Part shown: in pieces, positions 30,791 through 38,710 of the stretch
Layout of the letters: every line of letters starts with the position of its first letter
How positions within the stretch are numbered: the stretch's first letter is position 1
DNA from: Propionivibrio sp.
GTDB lineage: Bacteria > Pseudomonadota > Gammaproteobacteria > Burkholderiales > Rhodocyclaceae
Assembly (NCBI GenBank): GCA_029975435.1
Contig: JARKPC010000033.1
Location: forward strand, 1-38,710
Direction of reading: 5' to 3'
Length of the DNA: 38,710 nt
Program-made: the position numbers and the translations under genes
Notes under the pieces: model-generated
What the model saw: only the letters and a program-made list of their open reading frames with translations
What the model was told of the DNA's origin: nothing
Databases searched by the model: none

Positions 30791-31549
30791 ATGGCCGTTG
30801 TTCTGAGCATCAAGGGATTGACCAAGTCGTACAAGCCGGGAGTTCCGGTCCTGAAAGGCATCGACCTCGATTTCGAGGAGCGGGGCCTGACGGCGATCAT
30901 CGGTTCTTCCGGTACCGGAAAGTCGACGCTGATCCGCATCATCAACCGGCTCATCGATCCGAGCGATGGGTCCATCCTGTTCAAGGGCCTGGAACTGTCG
31001 TCCATCGAGGGGCGTCATCTGCGCGAGGCCCGGCGGCGAATCGGCATGGTTTTCCAGGAGTACAACCTGGTCGAGCGGTTGTCGGTCATGGAGAACCTGT
31101 TGACCGGGCGGCTGGGTTACGTCAGCCCGATGAATGCCTGGCGGCGCAAGTTTCCTCCCGAGGACGTGGCGCACGCGCTGGAATTGCTCGATGTGATCGG
31201 ACTGGCGGATTTTGCACACCAGCGGGCTGACAGCCTGTCCGGTGGGCAGCGTCAGCGGGTGGGGATTGCCCGGGCGCTGATGCAACGGCCGGAAATCCTT
31301 CTGGCCGACGAACCGACGTCGTCGCTGGACCCGAAAACGTCGGTGGAAATCATGGAGCTGCTCAAGTCCCAGGGCGTCAATAACGGGATTCCGGTAGTGG
31401 TGAATATTCACGACGTTGAACTGGCCAGGCGTTTTGCCGACCGCATCGTCGGCATGACGGGCGGACGCGTGGTGTTCGACGGCCCGCCGGATCAACTCTC
31501 CGACGATCACCTGAAGCTCATCTACGGCGGCGAAGGGTGGCTGCAATGA
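30791..31549 (+). CDS. phnC: Phosphonate-type ABC transporter ATP-binding protein (PhnC family)
   Basis: A 252-residue ABC ATPase on the cytoplasmic side of the transporter. Walker A is GSSGTGKST near residues 38-46, the Q-loop is [15 protein letters not shown], and the signature [15 protein letters not shown] precedes Walker [12 protein letters not shown]. The H-loop His follows in [18 protein letters not shown]. The PhnC style is shown by [20 protein letters not shown]. The ATG at 30791 is preceded by AAAGG; an in-frame TTG nine bases upstream is less likely. Its stop overlaps the start of phnE1 by four bases. Confidence 0.95.
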   Translation: MAVVLSIKGLTKSYKPGVPVLKGIDLDFEERGLTAIIGSSGTGKSTLIRIINRLIDPSDGSILFKGLELSSIEGRHLREARRRIGMVFQEYNLVERLSVMENLLTGRLGYVSPMNAWRRKFPPEDVAHALELLDVIGLADFAHQRADSLSGGQRQRVGIARALMQRPEILLADEPTSSLDPKTSVEIMELLKSQGVNNGIPVVVNIHDVELARRFADRIVGMTGGRVVFDGPPDQLSDDHLKLIYGGEGWLQ

Positions 31550-32361
31550 CGCAGCCCGGCGCCCAGGCTTTCCCGCGGATTCCTGCCGGACGGAGGCAGC
31601 CTTTCCATTCGTCCTGGCAGGTCAAGCTGCTCGCCCTCCTGGTCGCGGCGTATGCCGTCTATGCGCTGGGCCAGCTCGATTTTTCCTACGATCGGTTCAT
31701 CCGGGGGCTCGATAACGGAGCCCGGTTCCTTTCCCGCATGTTCCCCCCGAGCTACAAGAACTGGGATCAGTTGCTGACGGGCTTTATCGAGAGCATGGAG
31801 ATTGCCGTCCTGGCCACCTTCTTCGGTGTGCTGCTGTCGCTGCCGATCGCCATCCTCGGTGCGCGCAACCTCATGCCGGCCTGGGCGACCTGGCCGGCGC
31901 GGCTGATCGTCACGCTGTGCCGGGCGTTCAATCCGGTCATCGTGGCCATCGTCTTCATCAAGGCAGTCGGATTTGGCGCACTGGCCGGCGTCCTGGCGCT
32001 CGTGGTTGCTTCCATCGGATTCGTCGGGAAGCTGTTCATGGAGGCCATCGAGGAAATCTCCATGAAGCAGATCGAGGCCGTTCGCGCCACCGGTGCCCCG
32101 TTTCTCAGCGTAGTGACCTACGGCGTGCTGCCGCAGGTTATCGGGCGCCTGGTCGGCTTCTGCACCTACCAGCTCGATGCCAACCTGCGCAATTCGACGA
32201 TGGTCGGAATCGTCGGGGCGGGAGGCATCGGCGGGGCGCTCTTCGCCGCGTTCCAGCGTTTCGAGTACGACTTTGTGCTGGCCATCCTGATTACCATCAT
32301 TGCCGTCGTGCTGCTCGGCGAATTTGCCTCGAACTATGTCAAACGTATCTTCCATGTCTGA
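31546..32361 (+). CDS. phnE: Phosphonate-type ABC transporter permease 1 (PhnE family)
   Basis: A 271-residue inner-membrane permease with about six hydrophobic segments. The coupling (EAA) loop is [20 protein letters not shown], and the TMD2-like block [23 protein letters not shown] is the usual PhnE signature. It starts inside the phnC stop (ATGA overlap) and its own end overlaps phnE2 by eight bases, so the three genes are translationally coupled. It presumably forms a heterodimer with the second permease. Confidence 0.93.
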   Translation: MTQPGAQAFPRIPAGRRQPFHSSWQVKLLALLVAAYAVYALGQLDFSYDRFIRGLDNGARFLSRMFPPSYKNWDQLLTGFIESMEIAVLATFFGVLLSLPIAILGARNLMPAWATWPARLIVTLCRAFNPVIVAIVFIKAVGFGALAGVLALVVASIGFVGKLFMEAIEEISMKQIEAVRATGAPFLSVVTYGVLPQVIGRLVGFCTYQLDANLRNSTMVGIVGAGGIGGALFAAFQRFEYDFVLAILITIIAVVLLGEFASNYVKRIFHV

Positions 32362-33169
32362 GTCCGTTGCCTTGGCGCCGATGTCCAAAGTCTGGCAGCG
32401 CCATACCCTGCGCCAGAAAATGGCGCGCACGGCGCTGTGGCTGGTAATCGCCATTGCCGTGATGCTTTCGCTCCGCAGCATCAATGTCATCTGGGAGTTC
32501 CTCTGGGATGCTCCCGAACAGATGATGGACATGGGGCGACGCATGTGGCCGCCTGATATGGCCTACTATCCGAAGACCGTGCATGCGGCGCTCATGGAAA
32601 CGTTCCACATCGCCACCCTCGGGACACTGTTTTCGATGGTGTTTGCGTTGCCACTGTCGATCCTGGCCGCCCACAACATCACCCCGCACAAGGGCTTGAA
32701 CCTTTTTGCCAAGACCATGCTGGTGTCCAGCCGTTCGGTGAATTCGCTGGTCTGGGCGCTGCTGTTCGTAGCCGTGTTCGGCCCCGGTCCGCTGGCAGGC
32801 GCCGTGGCGATTGCCTTCCGTTCCATCGGGTTCGTCGGAAAGTTGCTCGGCGAGGCGCTGGAAGAGGTTCACTTCGGCGCCATCGAGGCACTGAAGGCTG
32901 CCGGAGCCACGCAGACCAGTCAGATCCTTTATGGCTACTGGCCGGCGGTGAAGCCGGCCTTCTGGTCGATCATGCTGCTGCGCTGGGATATCAATATCCG
33001 GGAGTCCTCGGTCCTTGGGCTGGTCGGCGCCGGCGGGCTCGGGATGGTCATGAACGCGGCCATCGATACCTTCCAGTGGAACCGCGTGGCGGTCATCCTG
33101 CTGACCATCTTCGCCGTGGTGGTTATCGGCGAGGTGGTGGTGACCTTCTTCCGGAGGCGGTTGATTTAG
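32354..33169 (+). CDS. phnE: Phosphonate-type ABC transporter permease 2 (PhnE family)
   Basis: A second PhnE-type permease of 271 residues, last gene of the operon. The coupling loop is EALEEVHFGAIEALKAAGAT, and the C-terminal half has INIRESSVLGLVGAGGLGMVMNAAI. A long N-terminal segment of about 30 residues precedes the first membrane helix. The ATG at 32354 overlaps the phnE1 stop; ATGs at 32336 and 32381 are alternatives. No phosphonate-degrading, phosphite-oxidising or C-P lyase gene follows; the next gene is ppnN. Confidence 0.92.
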   Translation: MSESVALAPMSKVWQRHTLRQKMARTALWLVIAIAVMLSLRSINVIWEFLWDAPEQMMDMGRRMWPPDMAYYPKTVHAALMETFHIATLGTLFSMVFALPLSILAAHNITPHKGLNLFAKTMLVSSRSVNSLVWALLFVAVFGPGPLAGAVAIAFRSIGFVGKLLGEALEEVHFGAIEALKAAGATQTSQILYGYWPAVKPAFWSIMLLRWDINIRESSVLGLVGAGGLGMVMNAAIDTFQWNRVAVILLTIFAVVVIGEVVVTFFRRRLI

Positions 33170-33250
33170 AGGCTTCATCACTCGCTACCGATTCCCGCCT
33201 GGCCTCCCTTCTGCTATCGTTTGCTCCCCATTCAAGCGGTAAGCAATGAT

Positions 33251-34654
33251 ATGTCCCACGAAGTCGTCGATACCCAGGTGTCCCCCACCGGCAAGCTGGA
33301 GGTCCTCTCCCGCGCCGAAGTCGCCAGCCTGCTCGACCGCAGCCATGGCGGACTGCACGAGCTGTTCCGCAACTGCGCACTGGCCGTTCTGAATTGCGGC
33401 AACGAACTCGATGACGGCAAGGAATTGCTTGAACGCTACGAGTCCTTCGGCATCCGGCTGATCAGCCGCGAGCGCGGCATCAAGCTCGACATTCACGGTG
33501 CGCCGGCCAGTGCGTTTGTCGACGGGAAGATGATTACCGGTATCCGCGAACATCTGTTCTCCGTCCTGCGCGACGTCGTCTATCTGGGTGACGAGATTCG
33601 CAACAACCCGAAATTCGACCAGAGCACGTCGGAGGGCGTTACCGACACGGTTTTCCACATCCTGCGTAATGCCGGCATCCTGCAGCCGGTCAACGATACC
33701 AACGTCGTGGTCTGCTGGGGCGGCCACTCGATCGCCCGCGAGGAATACGACTACACCAAGCTGGTCGGCTACCAGCTTGGGCTGCGCGGTCTCGACATCT
33801 GCACCGGCTGCGGCCCGGGGGCCATGAAAGGACCGATGAAAGGGGCGGCCATCGGCCATGCCAAGCAGCGCATTGGCGGGCGCTATCTGGGTTTTTCCGA
33901 GCCGGGCATCATTGCCGCCGAATCGCCCAATCCGATCGTCAATGCGCTGGTCATTTTCCCCGATATCGAGAAGCGGCTCGAAGCCTTTGTCCGCGTGGGT
34001 CACGGCATTGTCGTCTTTCCTGGCGGTGCCGGAACGGCAGAGGAAATTCTCTACCTGCTGGGCATCCTGCTGCATCCGGATAACGCCGATCTTCCATTTC
34101 CGGTGATATTCACCGGTCCCCGGAGTGCGGAAAGCTACTTCCGGCGCATCGACGAGTTCGTCGGCGAAACACTCGGCGTCGAGGCGCAACGCCTCTACAA
34201 GATCGTCATCGACGACCCGGAGCGGGTGGCCCGCGAGATCAAGGGCGGCCTGGAGACGGTGCGCGATTTCCGCAAGGGCCGGCGCGATGCCTACAACTTC
34301 AACTGGCTGCTGCACGTGGACAGCGCCTTCCAGCGCCGCTTTCGGCCGACGCACGAGGCCATGCGCACGCTCGACCTGCACAAGAACCAGCCGAACCACG
34401 CGCTGGCCGCCAATCTGCGCCGCGCCTTCTCGGGTATCGTCGCCGGGAATGTCAAGGCCAACGGCATCCGCGAAATCGAACGGCACGGGCCGTTCGAGAT
34501 CCATGGCGACGCCGGGATCATGGGGCCAATGGACGACCTGCTGGCCTCTTTCGTGCAGCAAAGCCGCATGAAACTGCCGGGCAAGGAGTACAACCCGTGC
34601 TACCGGGTCATCGGGCGGGTAGCCGAACGTCTGGAGAATGATCCGCTACCCTGA
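33251..34654 (+). CDS. ppnN: Pyrimidine/purine nucleotide 5'-monophosphate nucleosidase PpnN
   Basis: A 467-residue LOG-superfamily nucleosidase that cleaves nucleoside 5'-monophosphates into base and ribose-5-phosphate. In E. coli (YgdH) it is activated by (p)ppGpp. The central LOG-type domain has GCGPGAMKGPMKGA and the nucleotide-binding motif VFPGGAGTAEE. It also has an N-terminal domain (VSPTGKLEVLSRAEVASLL) and a C-terminal domain ending with CYRVIGRVAERLE, as in full-length PpnN. The ATG at 33251 gives MSHEVVDTQV, matching the family; no strong ribosome-binding site is visible. It is 81 bases after phnE2 and probably has its own promoter. Confidence 0.95.
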   Translation: MSHEVVDTQVSPTGKLEVLSRAEVASLLDRSHGGLHELFRNCALAVLNCGNELDDGKELLERYESFGIRLISRERGIKLDIHGAPASAFVDGKMITGIREHLFSVLRDVVYLGDEIRNNPKFDQSTSEGVTDTVFHILRNAGILQPVNDTNVVVCWGGHSIAREEYDYTKLVGYQLGLRGLDICTGCGPGAMKGPMKGAAIGHAKQRIGGRYLGFSEPGIIAAESPNPIVNALVIFPDIEKRLEAFVRVGHGIVVFPGGAGTAEEILYLLGILLHPDNADLPFPVIFTGPRSAESYFRRIDEFVGETLGVEAQRLYKIVIDDPERVAREIKGGLETVRDFRKGRRDAYNFNWLLHVDSAFQRRFRPTHEAMRTLDLHKNQPNHALAANLRRAFSGIVAGNVKANGIREIERHGPFEIHGDAGIMGPMDDLLASFVQQSRMKLPGKEYNPCYRVIGRVAERLENDPLP

Positions 34655-34660
34655 AGGCCC

Positions 34661-34680
34661 CTGCACGGTTCCCCGTGCAG
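34661..34680 (+). terminator. Hairpin after ppnN
   Basis: CTGCACGG (34661-34668) pairs perfectly with CCGTGCAG (34673-34680) around a TTCC tetraloop, 6 bases after the ppnN stop. It lacks a T-run. The remaining 197 bases to the next start (34878) contain no other gene; GGAG precedes that start. Confidence 0.6.
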
Positions 34681-34877
34681 AGGCATCGATCGGAGCGCGA
34701 ACGGAGGGTTGTGGCTTTCGCTCGAGTCGGCGCCGGAAACGTGCCTCTCGATGAGACATATTTCCACCTCTCCATTGTGCGCTTTGGTAGAGTGGCCTGA
34801 AGACGAAAAGGTGGGGGAGCGGCCTTGGCTTACTGCCGCAGGAAAACCAGCAAGAAGATTCGTGGTGGAGACTCCGC

Positions 34878-37800
34878 ATGACCAGGAGATCCGCTTGGGT
34901 GGCCATATGCGCTTGGGTGCTTCTCGTTTGCGCCTCGCTCGCCTGGAACTGGCGACAGGTGGGCAACTCGGTCGGCGAATTGGCGCGCGCCGAGGCGCGC
35001 TCGAACTTCGAGAAGGATCTGGTTTATCGCCGCTGGGCGTCCGGGCATGGTGGTGTTTACGTGCCGCCAACGCAGCAAACGCCCCCCAATCCGTATCTTG
35101 AGCATCTTCCCGACCGGGATGTGACGACCACCGGCGGCAAAGAACTGACGCTCGTCAATCCGGCCTACATGACGCGCCAGGTCCACGAACTCGCTGCAGG
35201 GCAATACGGCGCGCGGGGCCATATCACCAGCCTGAATCCGCTCCGCCCCGAAAACGCCGCCGACGAGTGGGAAACGCGGGCGTTGCAGTCGTTCGAAAGC
35301 GGCACGCGCGAGGTGGTTTCGACGGAGCGCATCGATGGTATCCCCTTCCTGCGCTTCATGCGTCCCTTGATCACTGAGGAATCGTGCCTGAAATGTCACG
35401 AGAAGCAAGGATACAAAGTCGGCGACATTCGCGGTGGTATCAGCGTTTCGATTCCGTTCGCTCCTTACCTCGATGTCGCCTGGCAGCAGCGCTCGCATCT
35501 GTTGATCGGGCACGGTGTCATCGGGACACTGGGACTGCTTGGGCTGTGGGTGGCCTATCGCCGGTTGAGGCGGGTCGAGGAGAAATTGCGCGACAGCCAC
35601 GAGGTGCTGAACAGCATCATGGAAACCACCAAGGACGGTTTCTGGCGTGTCAGCGCCGCGGCGCGGTTGCTCGACGTCAATCCGGCCTATTGCAGGCTCT
35701 CCGGCTATGCGCGCGAAGACCTGTTGGGCATGAGTCTGCGAGAACTGGAGGCAAAGGAGAATGCCGAAGAGATCGAGGGGCACATCCGGCGCGTGATCGA
35801 GAACGGCAGCGAGCTATTCGAAACGCGGCATCGCCGCAAGGACGGTTCGGTCTGGCGTGTGGAAGTGAGCGCCGTCTATCGGGGAGTGGGCGAAGGGGAG
35901 TTCTTCGTCTTTCTGCGCGACATCACGGAACGGAAGGCCACGGAGGATGCACTCGCGGCAAGTGAAAACCGCTTCCGCCTGATTTCCTCGATTTCCAGCG
36001 ATGTTCTTTATTCGTGCCGGCGTTCCGAAAAAGGGCAGTTCCTGATCGACTGGATGGCAGGAAATACCGACCGGCTGTTCGGCCTCGATGCAGCGGAGAT
36101 CATGGCCAGAGGCTGCTGGCGGCCGTTTGTCGTTCCGGAAGACTTGCCCGTGTTTGATTCCAATATTACGCAACTGACGGCCGGCACCTCGAGCGATGCA
36201 ATCCTGCGCATCCGGCATCGCCATGGAACGGTGCGGTACCTGCGCAGCGTCGCCCGGGTCGAGGAGGAATCGGGCAATCAGGGGCGCCATCAGCTCTACG
36301 GAGCCTTGCAGGACATCACCGAGCGCATGCAGGCAGAAGAAAAACTCCGTCTTGCGGCCAGTGTGTTCTCGCACGCCAGCGAAGGCATCATGATTACGGC
36401 GGCGGATGGGACGATCATCGAAGTGAACGACGCGTTCACCCGGATCACCGGATACGATCGTCTTGAGGTGCTGGGCCATAGTCCGCGGATGCTGAAATCC
36501 GGCCGCCACGATGAGGCGTTTTACGTGGCCCTGTGGACGGCATTGGCCGAGAAGGGCCACTGGTATGGCGACATCTGGAACCGGCGCAAGAACGGCGAGG
36601 TGTACGCGGAAATGCTGAATATCACGGCCCTGCGCGATGCCGCAGGCGTGATCCGGCAGTACGTGGCGCTTTTTTCGGACATTACGCTGCAAAAGGAACA
36701 TGAGCGTGAACTGGAGCACATTGCCCATTACGATGCCCTGACCACGCTGCCCAATCGCGTGCTGCTGGCCGACCGCCTGAACCAGGCCATGCTGCAGGCG
36801 CCCCGGCGCGCCCAGCGGCTGGCCGTGGCCTACCTCGATCTCGACGGCTTCAAACGGGTCAATGATACGTACGGGCACGAATCAGGCGACCAGTTGCTGG
36901 TCGCGCTGGCGAACCGCATGAAACAGACCTTGCGCGAAGGCGACACAATCGCCCGCATGGGGGGCGACGAGTTTGTCGCCGTCCTGCTCGATCTGCCGGA
37001 CGCCGACACGTGCCTGCCGATGCTCGATCGCCTGTTGGCTTCCGTGGCTCAGCCGATATCCGTCGGCGAGCTCGTGCATCAGATTTCGGCCAGCCTCGGC
37101 GTAACTTTCTATCCGCAGGCGGAAGATGTCGATGCCGACCAGCTCTTGCGCCAGGCCGACCAGGCCATGTACCAGGCCAAGCTGGCCGGCAAGAACCGCT
37201 TCCACGTCTTCGATGCCGACCGTGATCGCAGCGTTCGCGGACACCATGAAAGCCTGGAACGCATTCGCCGCGCCCTGTACGACCGGGAACTGGTGCTCCA
37301 CTACCAGCCCAAGGTCAACATGCGCACCGGATTGGTGATCGGTGCAGAGGCGCTGATCCGCTGGCAGCATCCCGAGCGGGGATTGTTGCCGCCCGGGGCG
37401 TTCCTGCCGATCATCGAAGATCATCCGTTGGCTGTCGAAGTGGGGGAATGGGTGATCCATGGCGCTCTGGCCCAGATTCGCCTCTGGCAGGACGCCGGTC
37501 TGGACGTGTCGGTGAGCGTGAATATTGGCGCCCGCCAGTTGCAGCAGACTGACTTTGTCGATCGCCTGCGCGCGATCCTGGCGGTGCATCCGCGCGTCAG
37601 CCCGGAAAAGCTGATGATGGAGGTCGTGGAGACCAGCGCCCTGGAAGACCTGACGCGCATCTCGCGGATCATCGAGGCGTGTCAGACGATCGGCGTGAGT
37701 TTCTCACTGGACGATTTCGGCACGGGTTATTCCTCGCTGACGTACCTCAAGCGTTTGCCGGTCCGGAAACTCAAGATCGACCAGAGCTTCGTGCGCGACA

Positions 37801-38375
37801 TGCTCGACGATCCCGACGATCTGGCCATTCTGGAAGGAATTCTCGGTCTGGCGACGGCGTTCGATCGTCAGGTCATCGCCGAGGGCGTGGAGACCGTGGA
37901 GCACGGACGAATTTTGCTCCGGCTGGGCTGCGAACTGGCCCAGGGGTACGGGATTGCCCGGCCCATGCCGGCTTCCGAATTCGCCGGCTGGGCGGCGTCA
38001 TGGCGTCCTGATCCCGCCTGGAGCAATCTGTCGCCGATCGATCGCAGCGACCTGCCGTTGCTTTATGCCGCCAGCGAACATCGTGCCTGGCTGGCCCACA
38101 TCGAAAGCTATCTCAAGGGTGAGCGGGACACTTTGCCTATGCTGGATAACCGCCAATGCCGCTTCGGACAATGGCTACAGTCCGAAGGCTGGGTTTGCCG
38201 CGAGGGACATCTGGCCTTCGGGGACATGGAGGACGCACACCAGCGAATGCATGCGCTGGCGGCCGAAATCTGTGTGCTCCATTCTGCCGGAGGATACGTG
38301 GAACCCGCTCGGATGAGCGAACTGCGCAGCCTGCTGGGGGCGTTCCTCGACGATCTGAAGCGGATGATGCGCTAG
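34878..38375 (+). CDS. Multi-sensor c-di-GMP protein: heme domain, three PAS, GGDEF, EAL and CZB
   Basis: A 1165-residue inner-membrane signalling protein. A transmembrane helix lies at about residues 7-23. A periplasmic DUF3365/Tll0287-like domain follows to about 200, with a c-type heme site CLKCH (Cys170, Cys173, His174), then a second helix at about 207-227. Three PAS domains lie at about 240-355, 365-485 and 490-605. The GGDEF domain (615-780) has an intact GGDEF at 695-699 and an RxxD inhibitory site (Arg686-Asp689). The EAL domain (790-1035) keeps EALIR, DDFGTGYSSL and AEGVET. A C-terminal zinc-binding CZB domain has His1068, Cys1094, His1121 and His1125. Both synthesis and hydrolysis of c-di-GMP appear possible; hydrolysis is the more common net activity of such hybrids. 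GGAG precedes the ATG. Confidence 0.95.
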   Translation: MTRRSAWVAICAWVLLVCASLAWNWRQVGNSVGELARAEARSNFEKDLVYRRWASGHGGVYVPPTQQTPPNPYLEHLPDRDVTTTGGKELTLVNPAYMTRQVHELAAGQYGARGHITSLNPLRPENAADEWETRALQSFESGTREVVSTERIDGIPFLRFMRPLITEESCLKCHEKQGYKVGDIRGGISVSIPFAPYLDVAWQQRSHLLIGHGVIGTLGLLGLWVAYRRLRRVEEKLRDSHEVLNSIMETTKDGFWRVSAAARLLDVNPAYCRLSGYAREDLLGMSLRELEAKENAEEIEGHIRRVIENGSELFETRHRRKDGSVWRVEVSAVYRGVGEGEFFVFLRDITERKATEDALAASENRFRLISSISSDVLYSCRRSEKGQFLIDWMAGNTDRLFGLDAAEIMARGCWRPFVVPEDLPVFDSNITQLTAGTSSDAILRIRHRHGTVRYLRSVARVEEESGNQGRHQLYGALQDITERMQAEEKLRLAASVFSHASEGIMITAADGTIIEVNDAFTRITGYDRLEVLGHSPRMLKSGRHDEAFYVALWTALAEKGHWYGDIWNRRKNGEVYAEMLNITALRDAAGVIRQYVALFSDITLQKEHERELEHIAHYDALTTLPNRVLLADRLNQAMLQAPRRAQRLAVAYLDLDGFKRVNDTYGHESGDQLLVALANRMKQTLREGDTIARMGGDEFVAVLLDLPDADTCLPMLDRLLASVAQPISVGELVHQISASLGVTFYPQAEDVDADQLLRQADQAMYQAKLAGKNRFHVFDADRDRSVRGHHESLERIRRALYDRELVLHYQPKVNMRTGLVIGAEALIRWQHPERGLLPPGAFLPIIEDHPLAVEVGEWVIHGALAQIRLWQDAGLDVSVSVNIGARQLQQTDFVDRLRAILAVHPRVSPEKLMMEVVETSALEDLTRISRIIEACQTIGVSFSLDDFGTGYSSLTYLKRLPVRKLKIDQSFVRDMLDDPDDLAILEGILGLATAFDRQVIAEGVETVEHGRILLRLGCELAQGYGIARPMPASEFAGWAASWRPDPAWSNLSPIDRSDLPLLYAASEHRAWLAHIESYLKGERDTLPMLDNRQCRFGQWLQSEGWVCREGHLAFGDMEDAHQRMHALAAEICVLHSAGGYVEPARMSELRSLLGAFLDDLKRMMR

Positions 38376-38421
38376 GCGCGAGAGCCTTCCTGGGTTGCCA
38401 GCCCCCGCGAGCTCTTGTCGT

Positions 38422-38710
38422 TCATTCGCCGGTCTTCCGGCATTGGACCCTGGCTTCCAGCCAATAGACGATATCCCCGATGACGGCAATGCTGCCGGAG
38501 ACCACGAACGAGGCGGCTGAAACCACGCCGGCGAGTACCAGCAATTCGGCGCAGGCTCTGTCGTTGCACCCCAGAAAGGCTTCGACCTGGGTGGAATTGA
38601 GTTTCATGTGTCTCTGGATCGTGTCGCACGCGGGGTTGTATTCCATGGTGGTGTGCGGATAGAAAACGCAGCCGGCCAGAATCACGACGGCAAGAATCCG
38701 CGCTTTGGGG
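38422..38710 (-). CDS. Putative lipoprotein, 5' end cut by window edge
   Basis: The reading frame is open from the window edge and ends at TGA (38424-38422), giving at least 95 residues. The visible N-terminal part reads PKARILAVVILAGCVFYPH, a lipoprotein signal peptide with lipobox LAGC, so only a few residues are missing. The mature part has Cys pairs (NPACDT, GCNDRAC) and a hydrophobic stretch LLVLAGVVSAASFVVSGSIA before a short polar tail with one more Cys. A GTG six codons inside would remove the signal's basic start and is unlikely. I do not recognise a family. It is convergent with the c-di-GMP protein gene, 46 bases apart. Confidence 0.65.
   Translation of the reverse strand, partial: PKARILAVVILAGCVFYPHTTMEYNPACDTIQRHMKLNSTQVEAFLGCNDRACAELLVLAGVVSAASFVVSGSIAVIGDIVYWLEARVQCRKTGE

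Noticed and set aside
28625..33169. Calling the operon a phosphonate or phosphite utilisation locus
   Set aside because: No C-P lyase, phosphonatase or phosphite dehydrogenase gene follows phnE2, so only a phosphonate-type transporter can be supported.
1..38710. Mobile elements, CRISPR arrays, prophage, toxin-antitoxin or defence genes
   Set aside because: No transposase, integrase, long direct repeat, spacer array or characteristic defence domain was found; all major frames are metabolic, transport or signalling genes.

Overview
This 38.7 kb window is GC-rich chromosomal DNA from a Gram-negative proteobacterium, most likely a betaproteobacterium near Rhodocyclales. The evidence is outer-membrane and lipoprotein genes, GreB, PpnN, MipA/OmpV, TRAP and DASS transporters, an ornithine-lipid OlsBA pair, and strong TATAAT promoters followed by a GC-rich discriminator. 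The taxonomic placement is an inference from gene content. I see no phage, insertion sequence, CRISPR, rRNA or tRNA gene.

Layout. 1-9.2 kb: tail of a TRAP large permease, an SBF-like symporter divergent from an AraC regulator, then a minus-strand row of class III fructose-1,6-bisphosphatase (fbp), a short-chain dehydrogenase that lacks the usual Tyr/Lys catalytic pair, and a DASS anion transporter. An ArgP-type LysR regulator is divergent from an AgcS alanine/glycine symporter. 9.2-14 kb: alanine dehydrogenase, the Kup potassium transporter behind a long leader hairpin, and a cytoplasmic-looking NamZ/DUF1343 protein. 14-18.8 kb: a 35-residue small ORF, a GT4 glycosyltransferase, and OlsA and OlsB (ornithine lipid synthesis). 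These are divergent from a PhoU-like DUF47 protein and a Pit phosphate transporter. 18.8-22.5 kb: YdcH, GreB, a yybP-ykoY manganese riboswitch in front of a TMEM165/GDT1-type exporter, then a small K+-channel-like protein translationally overlapping a Ca2+/H+ exchanger. 22.6-26.2 kb: a periplasmic protein with a duplicated beta-rich unit, a MipA/OmpV outer-membrane protein, an AI-2E family permease and a 64-residue single-pass membrane protein. 26.2-33.2 kb: a TctE/TctD-like two-component system divergent from a phosphonate-type ABC operon with two tandem substrate-binding proteins (D1-D2-C-E1-E2). 33.2-38.7 kb: PpnN nucleosidase, a 1165-residue heme-PAS-PAS-PAS-GGDEF-EAL-CZB signalling protein, and a truncated lipoprotein gene.

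How the genes may work together. Three themes recur. One is phosphorus economy: Pit with its PhoU-like partner, phosphorus-free ornithine lipids, and a PhnCDE-type importer with no C-P lyase or phosphite dehydrogenase nearby. The second is cation homeostasis: Kup, riboswitch-controlled Mn2+ export, a K+ channel and a Ca2+ exchanger. The third is alanine use: AgcS uptake plus Ald deamination beside ArgP. No single locus is clearly a new system. The items most worth a second look are the two-component system paired with a dual-binding-protein transporter, the heme/zinc c-di-GMP protein, the SDR with a non-canonical active site, and several small ORFs and structured leaders.
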